Assembly: GCA_964581895.1 (NCBI GenBank)
Contig: CAZOPR010000001.1
Coordinates: 496,001-560,000 of the forward strand
DNA: 64,000 bases
Origin: Exilispira sp964581895
GTDB taxonomy: Bacteria > Spirochaetota > JAAYUW01
Direction: 5' to 3'
Position numbers and translations under genes: made by a program. Below, one piece after another: positions 9,448-18,177 of this stretch; position 1 is the stretch's first letter; every line of letters starts with the position of its first letter. Below the pieces are notes generated by a model, which was given only the letters and a program-made list of their open reading frames with translations, did not search any database and was not told the DNA's origin.

Positions 9448-10557
9448 ATGACAACTAAAAGAGATTATTATGAAATCCTAGGTGTCAGTAAAAATGCCAC
9501 TAAAGAAGAAATTAAAAGTGCATTTAGAAAACTTGCAATGAAGTATCATCCAGATAGAACAAAAGGTGACAAAGAATCTGAAGAAAAATTTAAAGAAATT
9601 GCTGAGGCATATGAAGTTCTAAGTGATGATGAAAAGAGAAAGATGTATGACACATATGGGCACTCAGGGGTTGATTCAAGAGGATTTGACCCATTTTCTA
9701 ATTTTTCAAATATGGAAGATATTTTTTCTGAATTTTCAGATATCTTTTCTTCCTTTTTTGGTTCTGGTTTTTCATCAAGAGGAAGAACTAGTTCTTCAAG
9801 AACTAGAAGCTCAAGAAGAGGAGAGGATATCGCTCTTGAAGTTGTCATAACCTTGAAGGAAGCAGCATTTGGAACCGAAAAAACGGTTGAAGTATCGAAG
9901 CATTCGACCTGTCCAACCTGTAATGGAAGTGGTGTTGAGCCAGGTCATTCAAAAGAAACATGTCCAGTATGTAAGGGAACAGGTCAGCAGGTATCAAGAC
10001 AGGGATTTTTTACTATAGCAACTACATGTCCAAGATGTCAGGGAAGTGGTGAGATTAATCCACATCCTTGCCATACATGTGGTGGAAAAGGTGTAATTAA
10101 AGATAAAAAGAATGTCAAAGTTAAGATTCCAAAAGGAGTCGATAACAATACCAAGTTAAAAATTTCTGGTGAAGGTGAAGCTGGAATTGGTGGTGGACCT
10201 AGCGGAGATTTATATATTATAATAAGAGTTTTGCAGGATTCGATATTTAAAAGAGAGGGAGCAAATCTTTATACGAAAGCACTTATCCCTTATGCTGTAG
10301 CTGTACTTGGTGATGAAATCACTATTCCAACAATATATGGGAAAGATGTTGTCTTAAAGATCCCTGCCTTTACAAAATCCGGGACTACTTTTAGAGTTAG
10401 ACATGAAGGGATATATGATATAACCGAAGGTATTATTGGTGATCTATATGTACAGGTTGAAATAGCGATACCAGAGCATCTTTCCAGTACAGAAAAGGAA
10501 CTTATAAAACAGTTAAAACAATACTCTGATAAAAAAGTTGTGATAAAGTCCTCGTAA
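9448..10557 (+). CDS. dnaJ: Chaperone protein DnaJ (Hsp40, type I)
   Basis: Protein of 369 residues with an N-terminal J domain holding HPD (KYHPDRT, about residue 33) and a Gly/Phe/Ser-rich stretch with an Arg/Ser-rich patch (about 105-130). Four zinc-binding CxxCxGxG-type repeats follow (CPTCNGSG, CPVCKGTG, CPRCQGSG, CHTCGGKG), then the C-terminal substrate domains. It stimulates the DnaK ATPase and delivers unfolded clients. Last gene of the operon. The ribosome site is weak (GGGA), so translation may lean on coupling to dnaK. Confidence 0.97.
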   Translation: MTTKRDYYEILGVSKNATKEEIKSAFRKLAMKYHPDRTKGDKESEEKFKEIAEAYEVLSDDEKRKMYDTYGHSGVDSRGFDPFSNFSNMEDIFSEFSDIFSSFFGSGFSSRGRTSSSRTRSSRRGEDIALEVVITLKEAAFGTEKTVEVSKHSTCPTCNGSGVEPGHSKETCPVCKGTGQQVSRQGFFTIATTCPRCQGSGEINPHPCHTCGGKGVIKDKKNVKVKIPKGVDNNTKLKISGEGEAGIGGGPSGDLYIIIRVLQDSIFKREGANLYTKALIPYAVAVLGDEITIPTIYGKDVVLKIPAFTKSGTTFRVRHEGIYDITEGIIGDLYVQVEIAIPEHLSSTEKELIKQLKQYSDKKVVIKSS

Positions 10558-10589
10558 AGGTATAATTTAATTTATTAACTTTTAGTTGC

Positions 10590-11837
10590 TTATTCCTTGG
10601 CATATTCATTGGCAATTGTAACTATCAATTCAGTTGCTTTTTCCATTTCTTCTAAAACGGCAAATTCATATTTAGAGTGGTATAAATAACCCCCTGTAAA
10701 AATGTTTGGGCATGGCAGTCCCATAAAGGATAGTCGTGCCCCATCTGTTCCACCCCTTATGCCTTTTATTATTGGTTCAATTCCAATTTTTTTACAGGCA
10801 TTAATAAGTTTTTCCATAACAATTGGATTTTTATCTATAATTTCTTTCATATTTGAATAAGCATCAACCCAGTTTACTTCATATTTGAATTTTGGATAGA
10901 TTGAAATAGCCTTTTTTAGTGAATTATCAACTTCTTTTTTCAAAGCTTCAAGTTTTGCTTTATCAAATTCTCTTAATATAAATCTTACTTTTACTTCATT
11001 TACATCACCATTTATTTGCATCGGATGAATAAATCCTTCTTTTTCAGAGGTTCTTTCAGGGCTAAGATCTATATTTAAATTATTTATTAATATTGATGCA
11101 GCTCTTATCGCATTTATCATTTTATCTTTTGCTGCACCAGGATGAGTATTAAAACCATAGATTGTAACTTCACCATTTACTGCATTGAAGTTTTCATTTT
11201 CAATTTCTGCAAATGCTCCACCATCCATAGTATATCCGAATTTTGCTGGAATATTTTCTCTTTTAATATATTTGGTCCCATTTCCTATTTCTTCATCTGG
11301 AGTAAATAAAAGATAGATATCTGGATGTTCTATTTGAGGATTATTCTTTAGGTATTCAAAAGCAGTAACTATTTCTGCAACACCAGCCTTATCATCAGCA
11401 CCAAGAAGTGTTTTCCCTGATGCTGTAATAATGGTTTTTCCAATCTTTTGTGAAAGTATTGGAAAATTTTCACTTGATAAAATGATATTTTTATCGTCAG
11501 GGTATTTGATAGTAACTCCATCATAGTTTTCAATTATTTGTGGTTTGACATTTTCACCACATTCTTCTGGTGAAGTGTCAACATGAGCTATAAAAACAAT
11601 TGAATCACAGTCTTTTTTGATTTTCTCGTTTTTTATTGTTGAATCCAATTTAGCCATTAAGTAGCCATATCTATCAAGATTTATATCTTTTAATCCAATA
11701 TCTTGAAGTTCTTCCTTTAAATATCTTAAAAATATCAATTGATTCTCAGTCGATGGATAACAGGTAGATTCTGGATCTGAAATAGTATTAAACTTTACAT
11801 ACTTACAAAATCTATCTTTTAGCTTTGGAAATTTCAT
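10590..11837 (-). CDS. pepT: Peptidase T (tripeptide aminopeptidase)
   Basis: Protein of 415 residues of the M20 metallopeptidase family at the normal PepT length. Metal and catalytic motifs are AHVDTSPE, LLGADDKAGVAEI and FTPDEEIGNG, with YTMDGGAFAEIENENF in the lid region and RGGTDGARLSFMGLPCPN plus the late His in YLYHSKYEF. PepT removes the N-terminal residue from tripeptides in the cytoplasm. It converges on dnaJ with 32 bases between. A strong AAGGGGG site precedes the ATG on the minus strand. Confidence 0.93.
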   Translation of the reverse strand: MKFPKLKDRFCKYVKFNTISDPESTCYPSTENQLIFLRYLKEELQDIGLKDINLDRYGYLMAKLDSTIKNEKIKKDCDSIVFIAHVDTSPEECGENVKPQIIENYDGVTIKYPDDKNIILSSENFPILSQKIGKTIITASGKTLLGADDKAGVAEIVTAFEYLKNNPQIEHPDIYLLFTPDEEIGNGTKYIKRENIPAKFGYTMDGGAFAEIENENFNAVNGEVTIYGFNTHPGAAKDKMINAIRAASILINNLNIDLSPERTSEKEGFIHPMQINGDVNEVKVRFILREFDKAKLEALKKEVDNSLKKAISIYPKFKYEVNWVDAYSNMKEIIDKNPIVMEKLINACKKIGIEPIIKGIRGGTDGARLSFMGLPCPNIFTGGYLYHSKYEFAVLEEMEKATELIVTIANEYAKE

Positions 11838-11903
11838 TATTACCCCCTTAGGAATAAATATTAAAAAGATAATAAAGTTAAAAAAGTCATAAAATTAAAA
11901 AGA

Positions 11904-11931
11904 TTGAGAAATTAACTTTTGCTGTTATTAA
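11904..11931 (+). promoter_or_regulatory. Extended -10 promoter before the DUF434 gene
   Basis: TTGAGA at 11904-11909 and TATTAA at 11926-11931, spacer 16, with TGT directly before the -10 (TGn extended -10). The start codon at 11952 would lie about 14 bases from the transcription start, without a Shine-Dalgarno. Confidence 0.4.
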
Positions 11932-11951
11932 TATAAAAAATTTGTTTTATT

Positions 11952-12635
11952 ATGCAATTAAAAAATGATTTTTTATTTGCCTGTCAGGATTATTATTATT
12001 TATTGAATAAAGGGTATCCAATCAATTCAACCCTTAAAATTGTTGGAGATAGATACGAGTTAACCTCAATTGAAAGAAATATTTTGTTAAGAGGAATATC
12101 ATCAAATAAAAAAATCATAGAAAGAAAAGTAAAAACAGCAAAAGAAAATCTGATTGAGAATAAAATAATTCATATAGATGGATATAATATTTTATTTACC
12201 ATATCTAACTATTTTAATGGAAATTTTTGCTTTATAGCTATGGATGGCTTTGTGAGAGATTGTGCCAACCTTGGTGGAAGAAATAAAAAGACTTTAAATT
12301 TTGAAAAAACTGTCAGTAGCCTTTTACTATTTTTTAAAGAATTAAAACCAAAAAAGTGCATTATATATCTTGATGAGCCAGTATCAAAATCTAAAGAAGA
12401 TATAGCTATTTTTAAAAATCTTTTATTTGAAAATATGAACTCTTTCGATTTGTTATTGGTCAAAAATCCTGATACTGTTTTATCTAATATAGATTCAAAG
12501 CAAATTATTGTAACTTCCGATTCAGTGATAATAGATAAGACAGATTGTAAAATTTTTGATCTTGTTAGATGGTATTTTGAAAAAACTAAAATTAAATTGT
12601 ATTCACTTGAAGAACTTAATCTTTCTAACTATTAA
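11952..12635 (+). CDS. DUF434/DUF5616-type protein
   Basis: Protein of 227 residues. The N-terminal 50 or so residues (LLNKGYPINSTLKIVGDRYELTSIERNILLRGI) fit the DUF434 helical domain. The C-terminal part begins HIDGYNILFT and continues with DGFVRDCANLGG and IIYLDEPVSKS, a pattern of conserved acidic residues that suggests a PIN/NYN-like nuclease fold. Such two-domain proteins are conserved but uncharacterised. The gene stands alone between pepT (divergent) and a glycosyltransferase (convergent). No ribosome binding site is visible before the ATG. Function unknown; nuclease-like folding is an inference from the acidic motif spacing. Confidence 0.7.
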   Translation: MQLKNDFLFACQDYYYLLNKGYPINSTLKIVGDRYELTSIERNILLRGISSNKKIIERKVKTAKENLIENKIIHIDGYNILFTISNYFNGNFCFIAMDGFVRDCANLGGRNKKTLNFEKTVSSLLLFFKELKPKKCIIYLDEPVSKSKEDIAIFKNLLFENMNSFDLLLVKNPDTVLSNIDSKQIIVTSDSVIIDKTDCKIFDLVRWYFEKTKIKLYSLEELNLSNY

Positions 12636-12708
12636 AAACATAATTTCTATCTTTGTCTTTTAAGATTTATATAACCTTTTTCATATGAAAATATTGTTTT
12701 ATACTTTT

Positions 12709-13563
12709 TTATCTTTTTCCTTTTGGTTCGATATAACCATTTTCATTTTGAATAGTATTTTCCTTTTTAATTTTTCTTAAAAAAGGAAATACTTTATAAA
12801 TTATCCAATTATTTGAAGTAGGTATTAATCTTCTTATCGAACTATATTTTTTTACTCCCCAAATCCATCTAACTTTATCTGTTAAACTGTAGATTTTCTC
12901 AGTATAGGAGGTATCTGAATGAAAACCGAAAGGTTTATTCCAACCTCCAGAAATTTCTGCTATTTCTCTTTTAACTATGATTGCAGCACCTTCAACTCTA
13001 TCAGGGACGGAAAAAAGACTTATAAATTTTTTTTGAGTTTTTATCATTTTTATCCATCTAATTATCCAGATAAAAAAACGCATAGGCATTTTTAACCAGA
13101 AGATATCTGGTAAAAATTTTAAGAAAAAAGCATAACTTTTAGAATATTTTTCTGGTAATACATTATATTTAACCTCTAAAGGGAAGAGCATCATACATAA
13201 AGTCGCATCATATTTACCTTTTATTATAGGCTTTACCATTTTTTCAAAATAGTTTTCTGAAAAAGCAGTATCTCCATCAGTATGCAAAATGGTTTTCCCA
13301 TGGCTTACTTTATAACCAAAATTTCTCATCTGAGATACATTCATATTTTTTTCATTTGTATATATTGTACAGTTATATTCTTTTGCTATCTCAACTGTTT
13401 TGTCAGTGGAATTATCATCTATAATAATAACCTCAACTTTCAAATCGGTTTTTTGATTTTTTATACTTTTTAGGGCTTTCGGAAGATACTTTTCTTCATT
13501 ATATACTGGCATTATAACTGATAAATCAGGCTCAAACATTTTATTAGTTTTTATTATTTCCAT
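12709..13563 (-). CDS. Family 2 glycosyltransferase
   Basis: Protein of 284 residues. GT-A fold signatures are SVIMPVYNEEKYLPKALKSI, EVIIIDDNSTDKTVEIA and the metal-binding HTDGDTAF (DxD-like). A central hydrophobic, Trp-rich segment (about 140-165) may touch the membrane. A Ser-Asp-Thr region (HSDTSYTEKIY) stands where the acceptor/base residues usually sit. Acceptor and donor are not predictable. It is transcribed away from hldE, across a shared 200-base control region, and may belong to the same envelope-sugar functions. AAAGGA ribosome site seven bases before the ATG. Confidence 0.85.
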   Translation of the reverse strand: MEIIKTNKMFEPDLSVIMPVYNEEKYLPKALKSIKNQKTDLKVEVIIIDDNSTDKTVEIAKEYNCTIYTNEKNMNVSQMRNFGYKVSHGKTILHTDGDTAFSENYFEKMVKPIIKGKYDATLCMMLFPLEVKYNVLPEKYSKSYAFFLKFLPDIFWLKMPMRFFIWIIRWIKMIKTQKKFISLFSVPDRVEGAAIIVKREIAEISGGWNKPFGFHSDTSYTEKIYSLTDKVRWIWGVKKYSSIRRLIPTSNNWIIYKVFPFLRKIKKENTIQNENGYIEPKGKR

Positions 13564-13699
13564 AAAATTCCTTTATTTATTAAAATAATTATTAAAAATC
13601 AAATAATTTTTTTCTAGAATAGTAAATAAAATTTTTTTGTTTAATTTGCCTAAAATTTCAATAAATTAGTATCATTTTAATTGTAAAACTCAATTGAAA

Positions 13700-13727
13700 T
13701 TGACAAATCAAATTTGAAAATTAAAAT
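13700..13727 (+). promoter_or_regulatory. Promoter for the hldE-ispD-glycosyltransferase block
   Basis: Perfect TTGACA at 13700-13705 and TAAAAT at 13722-13727 with a 16-base spacer, 37 bases before the hldE ATG. Confidence 0.55.
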
Positions 13728-13764
13728 CATCTGGATTATTTAACTAAATGATAGGGAAATTTTT

Positions 13765-15216
13765 ATGGTAAAAAACGACAATTTGATCAGTAAAATTAAA
13801 AATGATAATAATAAAGAGAAAAGAAATAGAATTTGCGTTATAGGCGATATAATGCTTGATAGATATTTATATGGAAAGGCAAACAGAATATCTCCGGAGG
13901 CTCCAATACCTGTTGTTTTACTTGAAAAAGAATCTATTTCACTTGGAGCAGCAGCATATGTCGCATTGAATCTTGTAAACTTAAATGCAAATTGCATTTT
14001 AATAGGGAAAATAGGTAAAGATGAAAATGGTAAGACAATAAAAAAATTATTAAAGGAAAGTAATATTAACAATTTTTTAATTGAAAATCAATCCTATAAA
14101 ACTATAACAAAAACAAGAGTCATCTCAAGTAATCAGCAGATGCTTAGAATAGATGAAGAAAAAGTCGAACCATTAGAGCCCAATGAAGAAATTAATATCA
14201 TTGACTTTATAAAAAAGATTAAAGATGAAATAAACTGCATAATAATTTCTGACTATGCCAAAGGAGTATGCTCTGAAAATCTTTGTAAAAAGATCATTAA
14301 TATTGCTAATAGCAATGATATTAAAGTATTGATAGATCCAAAAAAAAACAATTGGGAAAAATATAAAAACTCATATTTAATTAATCCAAATTTAAAGGAG
14401 TTATCTGAATTTGTTAATCAAGATATTAAAAACGAAGATAATGAAATTGAAAAAATATTAGGTCAAATTTATCAAGAACTAAAAATAAAAAATATTTGTG
14501 TAAAAAGATCAGAAAAAGGTATAACTTTATATGATGGAAGGTCCTGCAAGCATTTCCCCGCAGAGCCGATTGAAGTATATGATGTTACTGGTGCTGGAGA
14601 TACTGTAATTGCTGTTTTGACCTTTATGGTAAATAAAGGTTATGACATTGAAAAATCAATTTATGTGGCAAATAAATCAGCATCAATAGTAATTCAAAAG
14701 GCTGGTACGACACCAATTTTATATGATGAATTTATTTCTATATTAGAAAAAAAAGAAAAAACTAAATTAATAGGAATAAATGAACTTAAAATCATAATAG
14801 AAGATTTAAGAAAGAAGAATAAAAAAATTGTCTTTACTAATGGATGTTTTGATATTCTTCATGCGGGGCATGTACTTTATTTAGAAAAAGCAAAAGATTT
14901 AGGCAATATTTTGATTGTTGGACTAAACACAGATTCATCAATAAAAAAAATAAAAGGGGAAAAAAGACCTATTCAAAATCAGCAAGATAGAGCCAAAATA
15001 CTTTCAAGTCTTGAATCTGTCGATTTTATAGTTCTTTTTGATGAGCAAACTCCAGAAAAATTGATTGAGCAGATAAAACCAGATATTTTAGTAAAAGGTT
15101 CGGATTATAAAATTGAAGATATTATAGGAAGAGAATATGCTGGAAAGACTATAACCATTGACTATATTGAAGGCAAATCGACTACTTCAATAATAAATAA
15201 AATTAAGGAAATTTAA
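13765..15216 (+). CDS. hldE: Bifunctional heptose-7-phosphate kinase / heptose-1-phosphate adenylyltransferase
   Basis: Fusion of 483 residues, the normal HldE length. The N-terminal PfkB/ribokinase-type domain (about 20-330) has CVIGDIMLDRYLYG, RISPEAPIPVV and the catalytic DVTGAGDTV. The C-terminal nucleotidyltransferase domain (about 345-483) has FTNGCFDILHAGHVLYLEKA, LIVGLNTDSSI and KGSDY. HldE makes ADP-heptose precursor for LPS core or other glycans. The sugar-pocket motif that usually reads GGAANVA reads GAAAYVA here (about residue 57), with the conserved Asn replaced by Tyr, so kinase specificity may be altered. No gmhA, gmhB or hldD lies in the window. A good promoter is present and AGGGA precedes the ATG. 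Confidence 0.9.
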   Translation: MVKNDNLISKIKNDNNKEKRNRICVIGDIMLDRYLYGKANRISPEAPIPVVLLEKESISLGAAAYVALNLVNLNANCILIGKIGKDENGKTIKKLLKESNINNFLIENQSYKTITKTRVISSNQQMLRIDEEKVEPLEPNEEINIIDFIKKIKDEINCIIISDYAKGVCSENLCKKIINIANSNDIKVLIDPKKNNWEKYKNSYLINPNLKELSEFVNQDIKNEDNEIEKILGQIYQELKIKNICVKRSEKGITLYDGRSCKHFPAEPIEVYDVTGAGDTVIAVLTFMVNKGYDIEKSIYVANKSASIVIQKAGTTPILYDEFISILEKKEKTKLIGINELKIIIEDLRKKNKKIVFTNGCFDILHAGHVLYLEKAKDLGNILIVGLNTDSSIKKIKGEKRPIQNQQDRAKILSSLESVDFIVLFDEQTPEKLIEQIKPDILVKGSDYKIEDIIGREYAGKTITIDYIEGKSTTSIINKIKEI

Positions 15217-15306
15217 AATATAAGTAAAAAAAATTAGAGGTTTAAAAATCATTAAGTTAGCTAATATTATCAAAGGAAAAATAAAATAACAAAAAAATAG
15301 AAAACC

Positions 15307-16017
15307 ATGAAAGAAAATATGTATAGTAAAATAGCAGTAATTTTAATGGCTGCAGGTAAAAGTATAAGATTTAGTAAAGAAACTAAACAATTAAAACAAT
15401 TTTATCTATTAAATGATAAACCTATTTATAGATATAGCTTTGATTTTTTCGTAAGTTACGGTTTTTCCAAAATTTTATTAGTTCTACCAGAAGATTATTT
15501 AAAAAATTTTGAAGAAAAAAATAAAAAAATTACCTATATTTCGGGAGGAAATCTTAGAAGTGAATCGGTATATAACGCAATTTTACACTTAAAAAACAAT
15601 AAAATACAAGTATCTCATTGTATAATTCATGATGTTGCAAGACCTTTTATTGATAAGAATATTTTGAATAATATTATGAGCGAAATATATAATTATCCTT
15701 CTATAACCTGTGCATTAAATATTTCTGATACTATAGGTTACGGTAAAGACTATATAGAAAAATATATAGATAGAAACTTTACTTACCTTATTCAGACTCC
15801 TCAAGCATTTTCATTTGATATCTTAGAAGATTGCTACGAAAAATATATGAATGAAAAAGATAAGAAAATATTTACAGATGATACATCTTTAGTATATGAA
15901 TATGCAAAAATTAAACCAAAAATAATAATGGGAAGTAAAAATCTTTTTAAGATAACTAATTTTGAAGATTTAGAATATGCAAAATTTCTTTTAGAAAAAA
16001 ACAGGATTAACCAATAA
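15307..16017 (+). CDS. ispD: 2-C-methyl-D-erythritol 4-phosphate cytidylyltransferase
   Basis: Protein of 236 residues. Motifs are LMAAGKSIRF (nucleotide loop), LKQFYLLNDKPIYRYS, GGNLRSESVYNAI, CIIHDVARPFI, YLIQTPQAFSF, FTDDTSLVYEY and FKITNFEDLEYAK, all in the IspD order. It makes CDP-methylerythritol in the non-mevalonate isoprenoid pathway. The close relative TarI/CDP-ribitol synthase is the main alternative, and the neighbouring sugar genes keep that open. No Shine-Dalgarno is visible; the leader before the ATG is A-rich. Confidence 0.82.
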   Translation: MKENMYSKIAVILMAAGKSIRFSKETKQLKQFYLLNDKPIYRYSFDFFVSYGFSKILLVLPEDYLKNFEEKNKKITYISGGNLRSESVYNAILHLKNNKIQVSHCIIHDVARPFIDKNILNNIMSEIYNYPSITCALNISDTIGYGKDYIEKYIDRNFTYLIQTPQAFSFDILEDCYEKYMNEKDKKIFTDDTSLVYEYAKIKPKIIMGSKNLFKITNFEDLEYAKFLLEKNRINQ

Positions 16018-16158
16018 AAATGTCAATTAATAAAATAATAAATATTAAAAATAATTATTATTAAAATTAGCCAATAAAAATTTTGACCAATAAACAAAGT
16101 AAAAAAAATAAAATTAAACTATAAAAATATTAGTTAAAACAATAATATACAATAAAAA

Positions 16159-18036
16159 ATGAAAAATGACAGAAATAATGACGGGGCTAAAATGGAAGGT
16201 TTTTTTCATAAGTTTTCGGTAAATCTTGAAGAATTTGCCATTAATGTTGAGAAAAATTATAAAATTTTTCTTTTAATAGCTGTTTTAATCGGATTTATTC
16301 TGAGGTTTTATGCAGTATTTGTCGGACTTGGGTCAAATCACTATTCAAAAATTGATGAGCTTGAAGCTTATATATGGGGTCAGCAGTTAAGGTATTATGG
16401 ACATCCAAGGTTTTTTACCTATATACCTGGTCCATATTTATCGTTAATCGCATTTCTTTTAATAAAATTTTTTAACACTGTTAAATCATTATATTATTTT
16501 TGGGTATTTTGCGGAACATTATCAATCTACCTTGTTTTCTGGCTATCTAAAAAAATTTTCTCCCATAATTTTCATGCAACTAATTTAATAAATAAAGAAA
16601 ATAAAAATCTTATCGAATATCCCATATTTTTATCAATTTTAATTGCTTTACTTTTTGCTATCTTTCCATGGTCAATAAAATATACGGTAAGCTACTGGAA
16701 TCCCCATTTTATAATAATCTTTTCGACCTTACTTTTGGGTTACTTATTTGATGTCTTAACAAAAGAAAAATCCAAAAATATTTTTGGTTTGATATTAACA
16801 GTTGCAGTTATGCCATTTTTCCATATGATTATTATATATGCAGTTCCAGTAATTTTTCTGATGATTATTATAAGAAAAAGAATTTTAAAGTTAAACTATC
16901 CTTATCTAATTCTTGGTCTTTTTATTTCTATTTTAATCTGGATTCCTTTTTTTATCTTTGATAAAAATACAAATTTTTTCATACTAAATAGCTATCTTCA
17001 TCATGAAAGTGTGTTAAATATTCGTCCAGAGACATTAAAAATGATTGTTAATCCAATCTTGATAACAACTTTAGATATTTCAAGATTCACAGGTCATTAT
17101 TTTTTTGAGTATAAATATTTTTTAGATAGGGCATATGGTTTGTTTTTTATAGGATTAATTCCAGTTATTTGCTCTATAATAATAGCAATCTACTCTTTTA
17201 TTATATCTTTTAAGTACTTTTCATTTAAGCTTTTCAATAAAGATAATATTAACCCAATAACCTATTTACTACTTTTTATGGTTGGAACTTTATTTTTTCA
17301 TCTTCTTTCACTTCAAGTTCATGAAGATAGATATACAGTTATTTTCTTTGCTATACCATATATAATTTTGGGATATGGCTGGTATAAGATTTTGTTTAAC
17401 TCAAAAAGTAAAAGAACAAATCTTTTGATGATTTTATCTATTTTAGTATTGATATGCCTAATTTTAGCGCCATATATTACAATATCTCATTTTTATCAAG
17501 AAAGATATCCAAATTTTGAAAATAAAGTAAGACTAATTCCTTCTTTGATTTATTATGAAAAGATAAAATACTTTGTTATTAAGGATTTTTTTCAGACTCA
17601 AAATATTTTAGATGACCCAAAATCCTATATAAATTTTATAGATTTAGATAGAAAGACAGATTTACCAAAATTTCATTCACTTTTTGACTATGAATCAATA
17701 AAAAAATTATTTAGATTAAATGAAAATAAAAATAGCTTCAAAAAAGAAATATCTTCAAAATTATATAATACTGATCTGCGGTATATATTTTCTTTAGATA
17801 ATATTTATATTGAAAAAGATCCAGTAAGACAAAAACAGATAATAAAATGTATCGAAAGATTTATAAACACAAATACAAATTTAATTGCTGATGAAAAAGA
17901 TTTAGAAAAACTTAAAAAAAATAATATTCAAATAATTTATTTAAAATTTTATTCTGATAAATCTCAAATCCCTGATAATTTTACCATTATTGGTAAATTA
18001 CCTAATGCTTTTTTAGTAAAAACAACCATAAAATAA
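16159..18036 (+). CDS. Polytopic glycosyltransferase, GT39/ArnT-like
   Basis: Integral membrane protein of 625 residues with about ten to twelve hydrophobic segments and a soluble C-terminal part from about residue 450. An acidic IDELEAYIWGQQL segment follows the first membrane helix, where GT-C enzymes carry their catalytic Asp/Glu in the first periplasmic loop; HPRFFTYIPGPY is also of this type. Such enzymes move sugars from polyprenyl-phosphate carriers to protein, lipid or glycan acceptors at the outer face of the membrane. It sits between ispD and manC, so envelope glycan assembly is likely. The start is uncertain: no ribosome site is seen and a second ATG lies at 16192. Confidence 0.7.
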   Translation: MKNDRNNDGAKMEGFFHKFSVNLEEFAINVEKNYKIFLLIAVLIGFILRFYAVFVGLGSNHYSKIDELEAYIWGQQLRYYGHPRFFTYIPGPYLSLIAFLLIKFFNTVKSLYYFWVFCGTLSIYLVFWLSKKIFSHNFHATNLINKENKNLIEYPIFLSILIALLFAIFPWSIKYTVSYWNPHFIIIFSTLLLGYLFDVLTKEKSKNIFGLILTVAVMPFFHMIIIYAVPVIFLMIIIRKRILKLNYPYLILGLFISILIWIPFFIFDKNTNFFILNSYLHHESVLNIRPETLKMIVNPILITTLDISRFTGHYFFEYKYFLDRAYGLFFIGLIPVICSIIIAIYSFIISFKYFSFKLFNKDNINPITYLLLFMVGTLFFHLLSLQVHEDRYTVIFFAIPYIILGYGWYKILFNSKSKRTNLLMILSILVLICLILAPYITISHFYQERYPNFENKVRLIPSLIYYEKIKYFVIKDFFQTQNILDDPKSYINFIDLDRKTDLPKFHSLFDYESIKKLFRLNENKNSFKKEISSKLYNTDLRYIFSLDNIYIEKDPVRQKQIIKCIERFINTNTNLIADEKDLEKLKKNNIQIIYLKFYSDKSQIPDNFTIIGKLPNAFLVKTTIK

Positions 18037-18066
18037 TAGAAAAAATAATTTTAATACACATATAAT

Positions 18067-18086
18067 TTTACAAATATTTTTGTAAA
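18067..18086. repeat. 8-bp inverted repeat upstream of manC
   Basis: TTTACAAA and TTTGTAAA are separated by TATT, a perfect 8-bp dyad 92 bases before manC and 30 bases after the preceding gene. It could be a weak hairpin or an operator; no T-run follows directly. Confidence 0.4.
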
Positions 18087-18177
18087 TTATAAACCAAATT
18101 ATGGCTCCCTTATTTAAGAGTAATATATTTTTGGGAAATTCAAATTTAAAAAATTTTTAAAAAAGGAAAATAATAAA

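Noticed and set aside
9546..9850. Open frames on both strands within dnaJ (about 75-100 codons)
   Set aside because: They follow the Ser/Arg and Gly/Phe-rich part of dnaJ in other frames and show low-complexity products.
18101..18160. A 19-codon frame just upstream of manC
   Set aside because: Too short, no ribosome site and no coupling to manC.
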